A stretch of DNA of 64,000 nucleotides from Megamerina dolium (taxonomy: Eukaryota; Arthropoda; Insecta; Diptera; Megamerinidae): contig OY978528.1 of the NCBI GenBank assembly GCA_963854835.1, positions 52,920,508 to 52,984,507 of the forward strand, written 5' to 3'. Below the pieces are notes generated by a model that made no database searches, was not told where the DNA came from, and worked only from the letters and a program-made list of their open reading frames with translations. A program made the translations under genes and the position numbers. This document shows, piece after piece, positions 48,457 to 59,818 of the stretch. How positions within the stretch are numbered: position 1 is the first letter of the stretch; every line of letters starts with the position of its first letter.

Positions 48457-49614
48457 CTTAACTCACTGTAAATGAAACAAATAGCACTTGCACATCAATA
48501 CGTTGTGATCACGTTTCTGCTAAAAAATGTCAAATTTTATTATGGTGTTGCCAGATTTTTGTTCTTGACATTAGATGTTTGTTTATATGACTAATCCACA
48601 AATTAGTGTCCCAATTTTTTTTTTAATTCCATCAAATGTTATATACAATTGGGTCGCTGCGGGAAAAAATAATTTCTTCAAAATATATGCTTCACCTTTT
48701 CAGAATATCAACATTTGGAACATTTTGAGCAATGCATTTCTATTGGAATGGTTGGAATGAAAATCAAGCGATAATGCTCATTTTTAGGGACTATTTTAGA
48801 ATTTATTGAAATACTTATAATACGTATATAAATTAAAATGAGTCTTAACGCCTTTCGAGAAATTCATTTGCATAAATCATTGGCTTGAACGTCATGTGAT
48901 CACGCCCATTTTTTGCTAAAGCTGTAGTATATGGAGGAATACATATGATAAATTTTTAATAAAAATACATTAATTATAACGGTATTTATTGAGTTTAAGC
49001 AATTCATGAGAATTGTTGGTTTAATACTCGTAGTTATTATATTATTGGTAGGTAGTCATATAACGTTTTGACTAAAAAGTGTTTTTAACACATTTGCAAC
49101 ATCAATGTGATGAATTTTGTATTTAAATATATTAATTATAATGCTATTTAAGGAATCTATGACAATTCATTTGTATGAGTAGTAGTAGGCGTGGCAGTTA
49201 AATGATCGTTTTCCAAAAGTTTTTTTTAAAATTGTTTATGTAGAAGTGTTTTGTAATAAATTTCTCATATGATTCCTTATATTTTCGCACATATTTTCTT
49301 TGAAGTAGCCTTTTTGCGATTCCCGAATTAACAGATCTTCGTCAAATCGAAAATTTTATTTAATTTGGATACTAAATGTTGATAGCGAATAATAGTTGTA
49401 GCACAAATGGCAGAATAACACAATTTTGATTGGTCCAATACTTTTTCGCCAACCCATTACTGGTTGTAATTTATAACTGAAATCCCTAACATAGATATTA
49501 CTACAAACGTATCATACATGCATTGCACTGTAATCCCTTAATATCCCTTGATACTCTACTATCTATTTACAAACAAAGTAGTATATGAACTATAAAAATG
49601 TAGGTAGAACTCAC
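48457..49614 (-). other. Remaining part of the 2.4-kb intron between exons 1 and 2
   Basis: AT-rich and non-coding. Two loosely similar blocks (about 48880-48990 and 49080-49230) share TTAATTATAA and CTATTTA strings and may be an old duplication. Confidence 0.5.
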
Positions 49615-50064
49615 CTATCGTACCCTCAAAGATGAACGTGCTCTTTGTTGGCATCGCCCATGAGCACAAATCACACGTTGTCAGTCCATCACTCACTGGT
49701 ACCGGTTCGTCAACGAAAAAAGGCGGTCTCGGTGGTGGTGGTACAAAACGACCATTCCATAGACCATTCTCACTCGCATCGAAAGCCAATGGTGAACCAA
49801 ACAAATTGTCATCATCATCGAAGATATCGAATGTCACATCATGAAAATTGCTCAAATCCTCTGCTGAGCTAGCTACAAGATTCTCTATACTTGGCGGGCT
49901 AAATGTAGGAAATAACGATGATGGTGATGCTAATGATGATGATGTCGATAGTGATGATGATGATGATGATGATGTAGTATCTATTAGTAATCGTCCAGCA
50001 TCTGTTGTATCATATATTGTCGATTCAATGGCTGAGTACGTTGGTGATAACGAAGATACTGATA

Positions 50065-50097
<33 letters not shown>

Positions 50098-50425
50098 GCA
50101 GGAAATTGGAGATTACAACTGAGGCAATACTACTGGCCAGCGTAGCCGCGACGGTAGTGAAACCATCATTAGCACCAATACCAGTAACACCAGCTCGACC
50201 ATCACCGCCGCCGCCGCCTCCACCATCCGGCAATATATTCGTACTGTATATGCTGGCATTTGGAATCATAGCCATTGCAGAATGCAAACGTAGTGGACTG
50301 TGATGAAATGTTATGGTGTTACTTCTACTACTGCCACTCTTACTACTACGATTGCTGGTTGTATTTGTACTGCCGATGGTATGTAGTGTAGGTAAAATTT
50401 TAGCGTCACTTGTGATGGCAGGCAT
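49615..50425 (-). CDS. Exon 1 of a predicted single-pass membrane protein (ectodomain)
   Basis: First recognised coding exon of a four-exon minus-strand gene (exons 50425-49615, 47166-47064, 46910-46120, 45968-45241; 2433 nt, 810 residues plus stop). The start is the first ATG in the frame. Residues 1-250 are low complexity: NTT, NRS and NAS sequons, a run of glycines near 70, two long serine runs near 110-160, an acidic DIFDDDD patch and a PPPPRPP stretch. The end is unlike this: CDLC begins at residue 251, followed by SWAMPTKSTFIFEGTI. The exon stops in phase 1 at a GTGAGT donor (49614-49609). The frame continues open 5' of the ATG through a very hydrophobic stretch (KFVVVIFIVIVIIV) that looks like a signal sequence but has no ATG before an upstream stop near 50543. 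Seen: frame, splice signal, composition. Inferred: extracellular placement. Family not recognised; function unknown. Confidence 0.72.
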
Positions 50426-51648
50426 TTTTACGATGATGACGATGACGATGAAAATGACGACAACAAATTTGGCGATTATTTCTTTTACCAATTTTTTTAT
50501 TTTTATATTTTCTTTTTGTCCTTTTGATTTCTCTACACAAATCTATTACACTCAATACATATGGCTATGTGATGGAATGTGTGCATACTTAAGAAGTGAG
50601 ATTTACTATATTATTTTTGCTTCTCTTCGTCCGATTTTTTATAATTTTTTTTTTTTGTAACAATTCTCGACAAAAAGGATATGGATACTACTGGTATTTT
50701 CAATTTGCTTGGTTGATGTTCACGAAGATGATGATGATGACGATAGTTTTCTTGTTGTTGTTGTTGTTGGTGCTGCTGTTTGCTAAATGCGATTGAAACC
50801 AGTAGTTATTAACGTTGTTGTTGTTGTTGCTGATATTCCTTTTAAATCTGTAATAGAAGAGTAATACAAGAAAAAAGGATCCATTATTGGGTTCTCTGAT
50901 AGAAGCAACGTAATGTAAAAAAGGTAAAGAGACAGATATATAGAAAGGGAGAAAACTATTAAACTTTTAAAAAGGAGTGATTTTTGCAATTGAAAACTTT
51001 TTAAGGTCTTTACAAAATCCTCAATAGATGGCTGAATTTTAATGCATCATCGTAATTTAAAAACTAGTTAAATTTAAATTCATCAGTTTTTCGCAATATT
51101 ATACTGTCAACTATTGAAAAATAGTGACATATGATCAGGATCCAAACTCCCTTGTACACCCATGTATGTTATTCTCTATTTCACCACCGAATTAATTACT
51201 AAAGTGAGTTCGAACCTCTCCACTGAAAATTTCCATTCCATTCAATAAACTCGAATCAAAATACAAACCTACATATTTTTCGTCCATTAAAAGCTTATCA
51301 AACGAACCGCTCAACTTAATTTGAATTAACTTCGACTATGACTATGACAATAATCCTTTTAAATTGCTAATTGTGGTACAAATTAAATGGTTTAAGAGTT
51401 ATCTCCTCCACCCCAAAAAAGGAGCAAATGAGAAAAAATAAAAACTGACCACTCAGCTGAATATTAGTAATTTTCTGACTTGGACAAATTAACTAAGCGG
51501 CAAATTTGCCGATTTGTTTATTTGCATAATTAAGCAAATAAGTATTTGCGTGTGAACCCAAAAAACAGATTATTTAGGTAGAACGTGCTGAACTGTTGAT
51601 AAACAAATATTAACTAATATACTAAATGAGTCAAAAATAAATTATATA
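50426..51648. other. Upstream flank or intron of the membrane-protein gene
   Basis: Immediately 5' of the chosen ATG is the hydrophobic open stretch discussed under exon 1. Further upstream (50750-50830) are GTT/GTTGCT triplet runs of the kind found in 5' UTRs of fly genes. No TATA-Inr-DPE promoter could be assigned. Confidence 0.4.
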
Positions 51649-52508
51649 CAGGGTGATTTTTTAAGACCAAATCCGTTAAAAAGAAAAATACATAAAATTT
51701 AGAGAAATGTATGAAATCTTTATTTGAGTCGATAGAACGATCTATATAATTCAATGTTTAATGATGATTTCATGTAAATGTTGACCGCGGCTGCGCCTTA
51801 AATGGTTCATACGCTGGGTTCAATTTTGGCATACTCTCTCCAACAAATCGACCAGTGTCTCATGAATAAATTCTTCAATATTGGCTTCCAGTGCGTCAAC
51901 CGTTGCGGGCTTGTCGCTATAGACATGAGTCTTAGAATAGCCCCGCAAAAAAAAAAAGCCTAAGGGTTAACCTCGCCTCTCAATTGGGCCATTGTTTCGC
52001 GTGCTGTATGGCATGTGGCACCGTCATGTTGAAACCACATATCAGCCAAGTCCAGCTGTTCCATTTTCGGCAAAGAAAAGTTTGTAATCATCGCACGGTA
52101 GCGCTCGCCATTCACAGTAACGTTCCTGCCTTCGTCGTCTTTGAAAAAGTGCGGTCCATTTATGCCACCGGCCCATAATCGACACCAAACAGTGCAGTTT
52201 TTGGAAGGCATTGACAGTTCTTGCAATGCTTCTGGCTGCTCTGCACACCAAGTACGGCAATTTTGATTGTTCACGTATCCATTCAACCAGAAATGAGCTT
52301 TGTCGCTGAACACAAGAACCGAGCGTGAACTGGGCATGAATTTTGATATTAAAATTCAATAATCTGCAAGCGTTGTTCGTTTATAAGTTGATTCATGGTT
52401 AAATTATAGACCAAACTAAACATGTTTGACAGTAGCATGTTACACTAAAACAGCTGGGCTGCCAAAAACAGTGTTGCCAAAAAGAAAGTTGCCAAAAAAA
52501 TCACCCTG
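51649..52508 (-). mobile_element. Internally deleted mariner with TA target and both ends
   Basis: Bounded by TA at 51647-51648 and 52509-52510. Left end CAGGGTGATTTTTTAAGACC and right end AAAAAAATCACCCTG match as inverted repeats. Inside, a minus-strand ATG (52396) starts MNQLINEQRLQIIEF and stops. The catalytic half then appears in good shape: FSDKAHFWLNGYVNNQNCR (first Asp), WAGGINGPHFF, VNGERYRAMITNF, and WFQHDGATCHTA (second Asp), then a stop before the third. The helix-turn-helix half has been deleted, as have parts between RGEVNP and the C terminus. At 860 bp it is non-autonomous, but its ends look mobilisable (inference). Confidence 0.8.
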
Positions 52509-52582
52509 TAATTCTCATAAGCCGATTATGTATAATTGAAATGTGCGACAAATCGAATGACGCAGACTAAGAATGCTTATAT

Positions 52583-53434
52583 CAGGTCAATCCATAAGTT
52601 GGTGCGTTATTTTTCAATAGTTTCACAAAAGGCTCTTTTTGCGTACAAAAATGATTCGTGGGAGATAGAGGAACTATTTTTATTTTCTCTGATGTATTGT
52701 GCATTCAACAAGTGATTTTAATCGCGTTGTTAAAATATAAAATGGAATCTTCGAACAAGTATAAGAGGCATATTTTGTTTTTTTTTTTTATAAAAGTAGA
52801 AAAAATGCAGCAACTGCTGCTGCAGAAATAAACGCAAAGTGGTTTTCTACATTCCGAAATGGTGATTGTGACGTTGAGGATGCCTCACGCTCTGGTGGTC
52901 CTGAGGTCTTTAACTCCGACGCCTAGCTGGACAGTCGATATGATGGCCGGAATGCTAAATTCATAACATGGAACAGTTTACAAGCACCTGGTTCAATTGA
53001 GCAAGGTTCCAAAGCTTGGAAAATGGGTTCCGCATAAACTTTCCGTCGCAAACCTTAAGGAGACAGTGAATGTGTGTTCTCTGCTTAAAAGTGAGAGGTT
53101 TTTGAACCATATTGTTACTGGGGACGAAAAATGGGTCCTTTACCATAATCCTGTTAGCAAACGCCAGTGGTTAGATAAAGACGAAACACCAGAACCAACC
53201 CCCAGAGATGGCCTTCCCCCCATTTGGTATTTGTCTATATGGTGGGATATGGCCGGTATCATTTATTTTGATCTGCTGGAACCAAACCAGACGATCACAG
53301 CTGATTATTATTGCCATCAGATATACAAACTGAATGAAGCAGTTGAAAAAACGTTTTTAGTGAATAGACGCAAAGTTTTGTTTTACCATCATATAGCACA
53401 AAAACTAACTATCAGAAAACATGACCTGCCCTAA
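52583..53434 (+). mobile_element. 3'-truncated mariner with degraded transposase
   Basis: The left end CAGGTCAATCCATAAGTTGG looks like a mariner terminal repeat. An ATG at 52742 starts MESSNKYKRHILF; after frameshifts come NAKWFSTFRNGDCDVEDASR, VSKLGKWVPH-like VPKLGKWVPHKL, IVTGDEKWVLYHNP (first Asp kept), RQWLDKDETPEPTPR and WWDMAGIIYFDLLEPNQTI. Where the second Asp block ('HHDNARPH') should be, the sequence is YHHIAQKLTI, so that catalytic residue is lost. The frame ends soon after and no right terminal repeat is found. Confidence 0.75.
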
Positions 53435-53980
53435 TTTATAAAGCATTATCAGACGATTTAGTCACTCATAACAAATATATTCTATGTACATGCTTATGTA
53501 CATATGCTTCAGAAAATTTAAATAATATCTCAGAGACTGTCAAAATATCATCCGCTATACTACATGTGCAACATGTGCCAAATTTTGTTGCATGTTGCTA
53601 AGACAAAATGTTAATCTATACAAAATTCACATATCGTATGTATTCGTATGTACACCAGTTTTAGCAACAACAGTAATTTGACAGCAACAGTTTTGTGAAA
53701 TGAAAGAACTATTTCGAAGTAAAAGAAAAAATTATAAGAAAATAAAATAAAATACTTGCAATTGAATATAAATTCATTTTTCCATTGAAACTTTTACTTC
53801 ATGCAATTTCTTTTTTTTTTATCTTGGTAAAAATGTGCATTACTTGACACGCATATAAGCTAACAGACCTGCATTTATATACAAGTATACCGCACTAATA
53901 TATTACCATTTGTTCACTAATCGTTACTTATCTTAATCTTAATGGTTACTTTTTCGAAATTTGAGCAATCGAACTCACAG

Positions 53981-55075
53981 TCATTGGGTATACCATTTAT
54001 TAAATACAGAATGGACTACTTCGATTAAAAAAAAGTAAAAAACGTTGAGGAATATCAACATTTTACAGTACTTTGAAGGAAACTTTAAACCCCCGAGCGA
54101 AATTAGTTAACCAATAGTTAACTAACTTTAAAAATTCTTATCAATATATAACCAATGACTGTAAATTGTATGCTTAGAATTTATCTATTTATTTCTTAAT
54201 TGTTTAGCTTAGTTACTACATCATAAACTAATGGATTCGATTCCAGATTATTTATATAATTAAGAAAAATTTACTTAAGAGCGAAATAAAAACATTTTCC
54301 ATAGTTCAAGATAATCTAATAGTAAACGGTAACGAATCACCAAGGGTTGAATTTACAATCTTTGGTTAAACCATTGTTTAACTAATAAGCTTATTAGAAA
54401 ATTGAAATGTTTTGAGAGAAAACTAAAGCTGCAATTTGAAATTCGGGATTGTAATACTGAGGAATGCAAAAATGTCTACATGAATTAACGTGAGCAAATA
54501 TTTCAATGAAGTCTAATAAAGTTTGCTTAACAAATTTTTGATACTTTTTCAGAAATATAAAAAATAATTTTGTAATAATGTAATTATAAATTTCTTACAA
54601 TAATACCGAATAATAAGTGTTGCAAGAAATGTACAATTTATTTCACTCCATCATTAAGTTAAAAGTTTTAATTTACATCTTTCACTTTGGACACAATAAA
54701 ATTAGTGCGTACTGTCGTACTTTAGCATATAACAAATAAATATACTTAGTTTATAATATCTTGGTTAAGAAATGCTACCAGAAGGTTTAACTAATGGTTA
54801 ACTAAATCTTGAGTAGCAAACTGAGTTAGATACACACGTGTAACTTATGACAATAGTTTAACCAATAATATTTTATTCTCAGCTACTGGCTGACCATACT
54901 CTAAAACAAATAAATATAAAATAAGAAATAAAAATGGAAATAATAGAATATTATTAATCTGAAATAGAATATTATTAAATCTTTTGTCATTAGTCCACCA
55001 ATTTCACAATCATTAGTTAACTAGTAACAAAAGTTTAACTGACAAGATTTTGTTCTGAATCCTTAGTTAACCATG
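53981..55075. repeat. Cluster of GTTAAC-type motifs
   Basis: In about 1.1 kb there are at least ten versions of a TTAGTTAACTA / GGTTAAACCATTGG-like string, for example near 54107, 54119, 54365, 54374, 54785, 54796, 54853, 55016 and 55065, often beside CAATGACTGTAAAT or CACAATCATT. No coding frame and no uniform period. Confidence 0.4.
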
Positions 55076-57256
55076 TTTGATTATATAACTTGATATCTTA
55101 AAAACGTATTTATTTTTTCACTGACACAATTTTCAAATAATAAGTTGTAAAATTTTCCTCCACATCACTATTACCTACTGAACATTTCTCATACATAAAA
55201 TGGTATCAAATGTTTTAAGAATTGAATATTATTCAATATTCTGATCACGTTTCTCTTTTATACAATATATTCTTCGCATGATGGCAAAACAAGAAGAAAA
55301 ATGAAAAACCTGAGAAAATTTGCCAATTCGCCAAACGTTTTGGAATTTGTATCCTTTTTCTTGCATCTTGCAAAAAAATTCAAGTGTAGTCATGGTGATA
55401 CTCATACGTATGTAGGGACATACTCCAACATATAACATATATAGATGTGTCATGTGATAATTTAGACCACACACACACACAAATACACATATCCCAATCT
55501 ATATATATAATATTTAATAGTAATATGGCAGGTGTTAGGAAAAGGATGAGTGTCACTTAAGCATGACAATAATATTAGTATACTTACTATATAATACTAG
55601 AGCACCCATAAGCAGCAGAGAAGCAGCAGCAAGAGTGGCTTATAGTAATGGCCACATAATGCATAGTGACTCATACTTGGTAATGGCAGTGATAATAGTA
55701 ATGATCATCATAATGACATGAAGGTTTTCCACATGGAGTATTTTTTTAAATTTTTCCTTCATGAATATGTACTTTGGTATTTGTGTATAAAAACAAATAA
55801 GAAATAAAATTACCATAATAGAATTTTCGGAGGTAATGGGGGAGCAAGCAACAAAGCAAGTGGGTGTTGGATGGGGAAAAAAGAAAGTCAGAGAAATTTA
55901 AAGCATAAAACATTTTTCTTTACAGATACACATTCATATTGTATGAACATTTACTGTCATTGTTGTTGCATTGCTAGTGCTTGGTAGCATATTGCTATAG
56001 CAAGTGTTTTAACCTCACTTCATTGTAGCCGCAAGGTAGTTATCGTTAATGCATAGAGCACGTTTTAAACATTATTCAGACGCATACATATATAGGCAGA
56101 CATAGGCATTCACGCTCGTGCATACACACACACACACACACACACACTCATTAGATAGTTAAATCAAAAGTCAAATGCTTATAATACTAGCGCCTCTAAT
56201 GTAGGAACGTATTGAAGTACGTACATACGATGTATGAGCGGCTCTTAAGTTAAGAATGACTTCTGTTTGCACAATAATAACAATAACAACAACAACAAAT
56301 GGAACAGTAATGGCAACAATGAAAATCGTTTTTCTTTTGTGCTTTTTCTCTCGCGAAAATTCACTTAAATTGCGAAAATTTCTCTATAATATTACAAGTA
56401 CACTAAGATACACTTGTGCAACACCATTGATCGCGTGTGGCATGTTGAAATATAAAAAATGACGCACATTATAACGTAAATGATATGAGTTAGTTATTTT
56501 GTACTCGATGCTGTGTTGCAGAGTAACAAAAACAACCAAAAAATGAGAAAACGTGATGTCGAATATAAGGCAACGGCATATTTGTTATTCTGCTCGTTGT
56601 TGTTGCAATAGTTGTTGGTAGTACTTGTCTGTTTGTTCTTATGTGGCGCTGACTTTTGCGTTGGCGTTACTCTCGATTAGCGATGCGTGTGTATCTTAAG
56701 TTGAAGCTTTTTATTTATGCTCTTTACTTATGTAGTAGTATATCCTCCTCTGTCTCTCAACTCAATATAACTATCTTAAAGCTATCGCAATCAATACTGT
56801 ATGGTACATACTTATGTACAGACATAAGTATACTTATATGCTTTCATATATAAAGATGCTTGTATAAACATGTACATATATTATTTATATACGCATCTAC
56901 AGGGGTACACATGTCAAAGTATACTCGTATATGCGTGGCTTTGCATTATTTTTCTTTTGATTTTTTCCTTTCTTTATTCATTAAATTGTTTATTTTTGCT
57001 TTATTTGATTTTTTTTTTCTTGCTCACCGTCATACAAATCGTAAGTAACACAAATGTTGCACGTACGTATAAACATGTGTATATAAATATATACAAGTTA
57101 TATACATATGTGTATGTATGTACTAATATTTTAACAAAGTGTGAGTGCTTCCTTGTGACTTTGTGAGCGCACGAGTCACATGATTGTTCTGGTAGTCCCG
57201 ACTTTGCGAAAATATTTCATGTTGCTGGTAAAGTATATATGGTACATGTATATATG
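55076..57256. other. Non-coding stretch
   Basis: No supportable gene. A CA dinucleotide run at about 56124-56147 and CAA triplets at about 56282-56297. Confidence 0.5.
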
Positions 57257-57656
57257 GTACATAGTCGATTCCCGCAAAGACTCAAGAGAATTCAACCCTA
57301 TTCATTTAACACTTAGCGATTGAATGAAACAGCTTAAAAACAATGAGAAGAGTGTCACTCACTACACTGAACTAAAAATGGATGGTCTTGTTCGTTTCAT
57401 TAGCCATTGTAGTTACATATAACATCAGGAATCAGTCGTAGCTGTTGACTCTCTTTTGATTCGAAAGGCAATGAAAATAGAAAGAAGGCATGCAGTTCAT
57501 ACTTAAAAAGATAAGAGCGTACTTTATTGCTTGGCTATGTTGAAAACATTTGTTGACGAGTGAATGTTGATCGAACGCTAAACCAAATCGAAGCTAACAT
57601 CGTCAGTTGCAACGAATCACAGAAAATCGAATAGTCTTGCGCAGCAGTCTAGTACA
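57257..57656. mobile_element. Inverted-repeat element (MITE-like), copy 2, about 400 bp
   Basis: In reverse orientation relative to the 23978-24276 element. Shared segments include, read on the minus strand here, GATGTTAGCT, GATCAACATTCACTC, CAACATAG.CAAGCAAT, CTCTTATCTTTT.AAGTATGAACTGCATG and GAGAGTCAACAG in degenerate order. The ends GTACATAGTCGATTCCCGCA (57257 onward) and TGCGCAGCAGTCTAGTAC (to 57655) are imperfect inverted repeats. Confidence 0.6.
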
Positions 57657-58034
57657 TAGTATATTATCAGACGAATTAGTGACTGATGACTGCAGTTAGT
57701 ATCAATTGATAGTGATAGTGTTGATGATGATTATCAGCTTTTGTTAACATCCCTGCAAAACTCGAATGACCAAAACTACAATACACTTGAAAAATGTTTC
57801 AATTGTCACTAATCCATAAATAGTACATGTGAGAATTCGCTATGAAAATATTTTAAAATTTTGCAATTTTTCAATACCTTTTAATATTGTAACTCCCTCG
57901 CATACATGGCATGCATGTGGATGGTGAAATTTTGAGAAAATAATTTTTTGAGAATTTTTAACAAAAGAAACAAAATTGATTTTGCGGTTGTCATTATTAA
58001 TTGTTATAGACATATGCAAAATGAATTTTTATAT

Positions 58035-58240
58035 GTTGCCGTAGCTCATGAGTAGAGGATATCGTTCTGATCTGTAGGTTGTGAGTTCAATCTCCGGCTG
58101 TGGAAGCAGGACTTCAATATCTAAAGGACTTTTCTTTAAAATGGTACTACCACCTATCTGTAAGCAATTTGACAATACTTAGGTTAAAAATAGTAAACAA
58201 AGAACTCTGTAACAAAGCTCAGCAAAGTAAGTGTGTTTTG
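58035..58240 (+). repeat. tRNA-derived SINE, copy D, truncated and diverged
   Basis: TTGCCGTAGCTCATGAGTAG head, TCTGATCTGTAGGTTGTGAG, B-box-like GTTCAATCTCC, then TCTGTAAGCAATTTGACAAT and a GAACTCTGTAACAAAGCTCA block. The 3' third is missing. Confidence 0.65.
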
Positions 58241-58371
58241 CTAGTACTTTAATAATTTTTCTTAATGTACGAATTTATGTTGTTTTTAATAAAATTTTAT
58301 GTAATAAATTTTTTTTAATGAAAAAAAGTAGATATATTTAAAACAAAAAACTTTTGATTGCTGGGATTGTT

Positions 58372-58440
58372 TGGGATTTGAACCCGTGCCTTTCTCAAGG
58401 AAGAGCTTCGGTCTAACCACTCTGCTCTTACACTGTCTGT
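58372..58440 (-). repeat. tRNA-like SINE head of another family
   Basis: The minus strand has AGAGCAGAGTGGTTAGACCG (A-box region) and, about 35 nt on, GGGTTCAAATCCC (a good B-box). The acceptor ends do not pair, so I read it as a SINE head or tRNA relic and not a functional tRNA gene. Confidence 0.45.
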
Positions 58441-58804
58441 GCGGCTTTGGCTAAAAAGTAGTTTTATCTTGCACTATTTAAATTGAGAGATATAAAATCA
58501 CAAATATGGAATCAAAAGAAACGAAACGGTCAAAAAATCTCATGATGTCCTTAAGTATGTAATGGGAAATATACGGAAAGTTTCAGTCATGACTCTATCT
58601 AAATTTACTTATAAATATACCAGTATGCTTCTTGCAGGGATATTATTGTGGCACACACACACACACCTAATTTCCAAATCATTATGAATATTTGTGTACA
58701 TATTCCTATGGGCGATATTTTCAAGTTACATAAATATACAGGACCATGTATTTAGGATCTGTAATAATTTAAATATACAGATAAATTTCTAAAAATATAT
58801 ATGC

Positions 58805-59072
58805 GCCATTTATATGCCCTGAAGAACCCTTTGGTGGAGCTTCTCTTTTAGTACTGTTGTTCGTGTTAAATTTTCGACAGTATTAGAAGGAACTTACTTC
58901 TTTTATCCGGCTCCGAATGCCAGAACCCTTGCGACATCACTTTGTAACAGAGCGCTCTAAGAAGCCGACAGATGGTTATTGTTCGAAAGAAAACACTTTC
59001 AATAAGAAAGTTGTGCTTCAGTTGGGAATTAAACCCACGGCCAGCGCATTAACCACTGAACTACCGCACCCG
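58805..59072 (-). repeat. tRNA-derived SINE, copy E
   Basis: Inverted copy: GCCCTGAAGAACCCTTTGG tail at the left, AGTATTAGAAGGAACTTACT, CCGGCTCCGAATGCCAGAAC, and the tRNA-like head (AACCACTGAACTACCGCACC) at the right. The section matching the CAATTGGCAATTCTT body is deleted. Confidence 0.65.
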
Positions 59073-59524
59073 CTAGATATCTAGATAATGTTTACTTATA
59101 TATATAAAACTTTAATAAATAATACTTTAATTGTACGTCATAAATAATACTTTCATATAGGGAATATTAATGACTACAGGAATACGTTTAGTTCACATTG
59201 AGGTCATGAACAGTTTTGTTGGACTGAGCCAAAAGTATTAACACATTAAAGTATTTTGTTAAATTCATAAAAAACAGCACTACAGAAGTTTCAATCCAAA
59301 TTTTATAGAAATAAACATTTTCTCATGACATCACATTGAATAATTTTAGCATTGAATTTTCTAAGGAACTAAGAGGGTACATAACATGTACCGACTTATT
59401 GTCCAACATTTTTCGGGCCACCTGTTTTGTATTTCAGCAAATTGACTTGTATTTTTTCCAGTGTGGAAACATAGTCATTGATTAACGCTTGACAAAAGTG
59501 TATGAATCAATATTGTATCAGTGC

Positions 59525-59790
59525 TTAGTTAAACCTTAAACGAATGGAATTGGTTAACGATTAATTAAACAACAGCTTGTATTGTACACATTTTAATATT
59601 CCCTTTTAAATTAGTGTACTGTGAATCTGTAGCACTAGTTAAGCATTAGACAAGTATTTTGTTAACCAATGGTTAAGCCAATAACTGTAAATCAGCAATA
59701 GTCTCGACGCAACTACAAAATCTAGACAAATAAAAAATATTTTCCAAAGTGTTTGTAACTTTTCAATGATAGCTTAACGTTATTGACGAT
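59525..59790. repeat. Second cluster of GTTAAC-type motifs
   Basis: CTTAGTTAAACC, GGTTAACGATTAATTAAAC, CTAGTTAAGC, TTGTTAACCAATGGTTAAGCC followed by AATAACTGTAAATC, and TAGCTTAACG. Same vocabulary as 54-55 kb. Confidence 0.4.
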
Positions 59791-59818
59791 AGATAGATAA
59801 ATAGATAGATATGTGGAA

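Noticed and set aside
49848..50303. Plus-strand frame rich in Asp
   Set aside because: Complement of the polySer runs of exon 1 (TCA/TCG read as GAT/GAC).
50491..50493. TTG as start codon for the hydrophobic N terminus
   Set aside because: Non-AUG starts are rare in flies and the codon context is not special; left as an open question in the findings, with the first ATG at 50425 used for the annotation.
58372..58440. Minus-strand tRNA gene
   Set aside because: Good A- and B-box strings, but no pairing acceptor arm in the flanks; treated as a SINE or tRNA relic.
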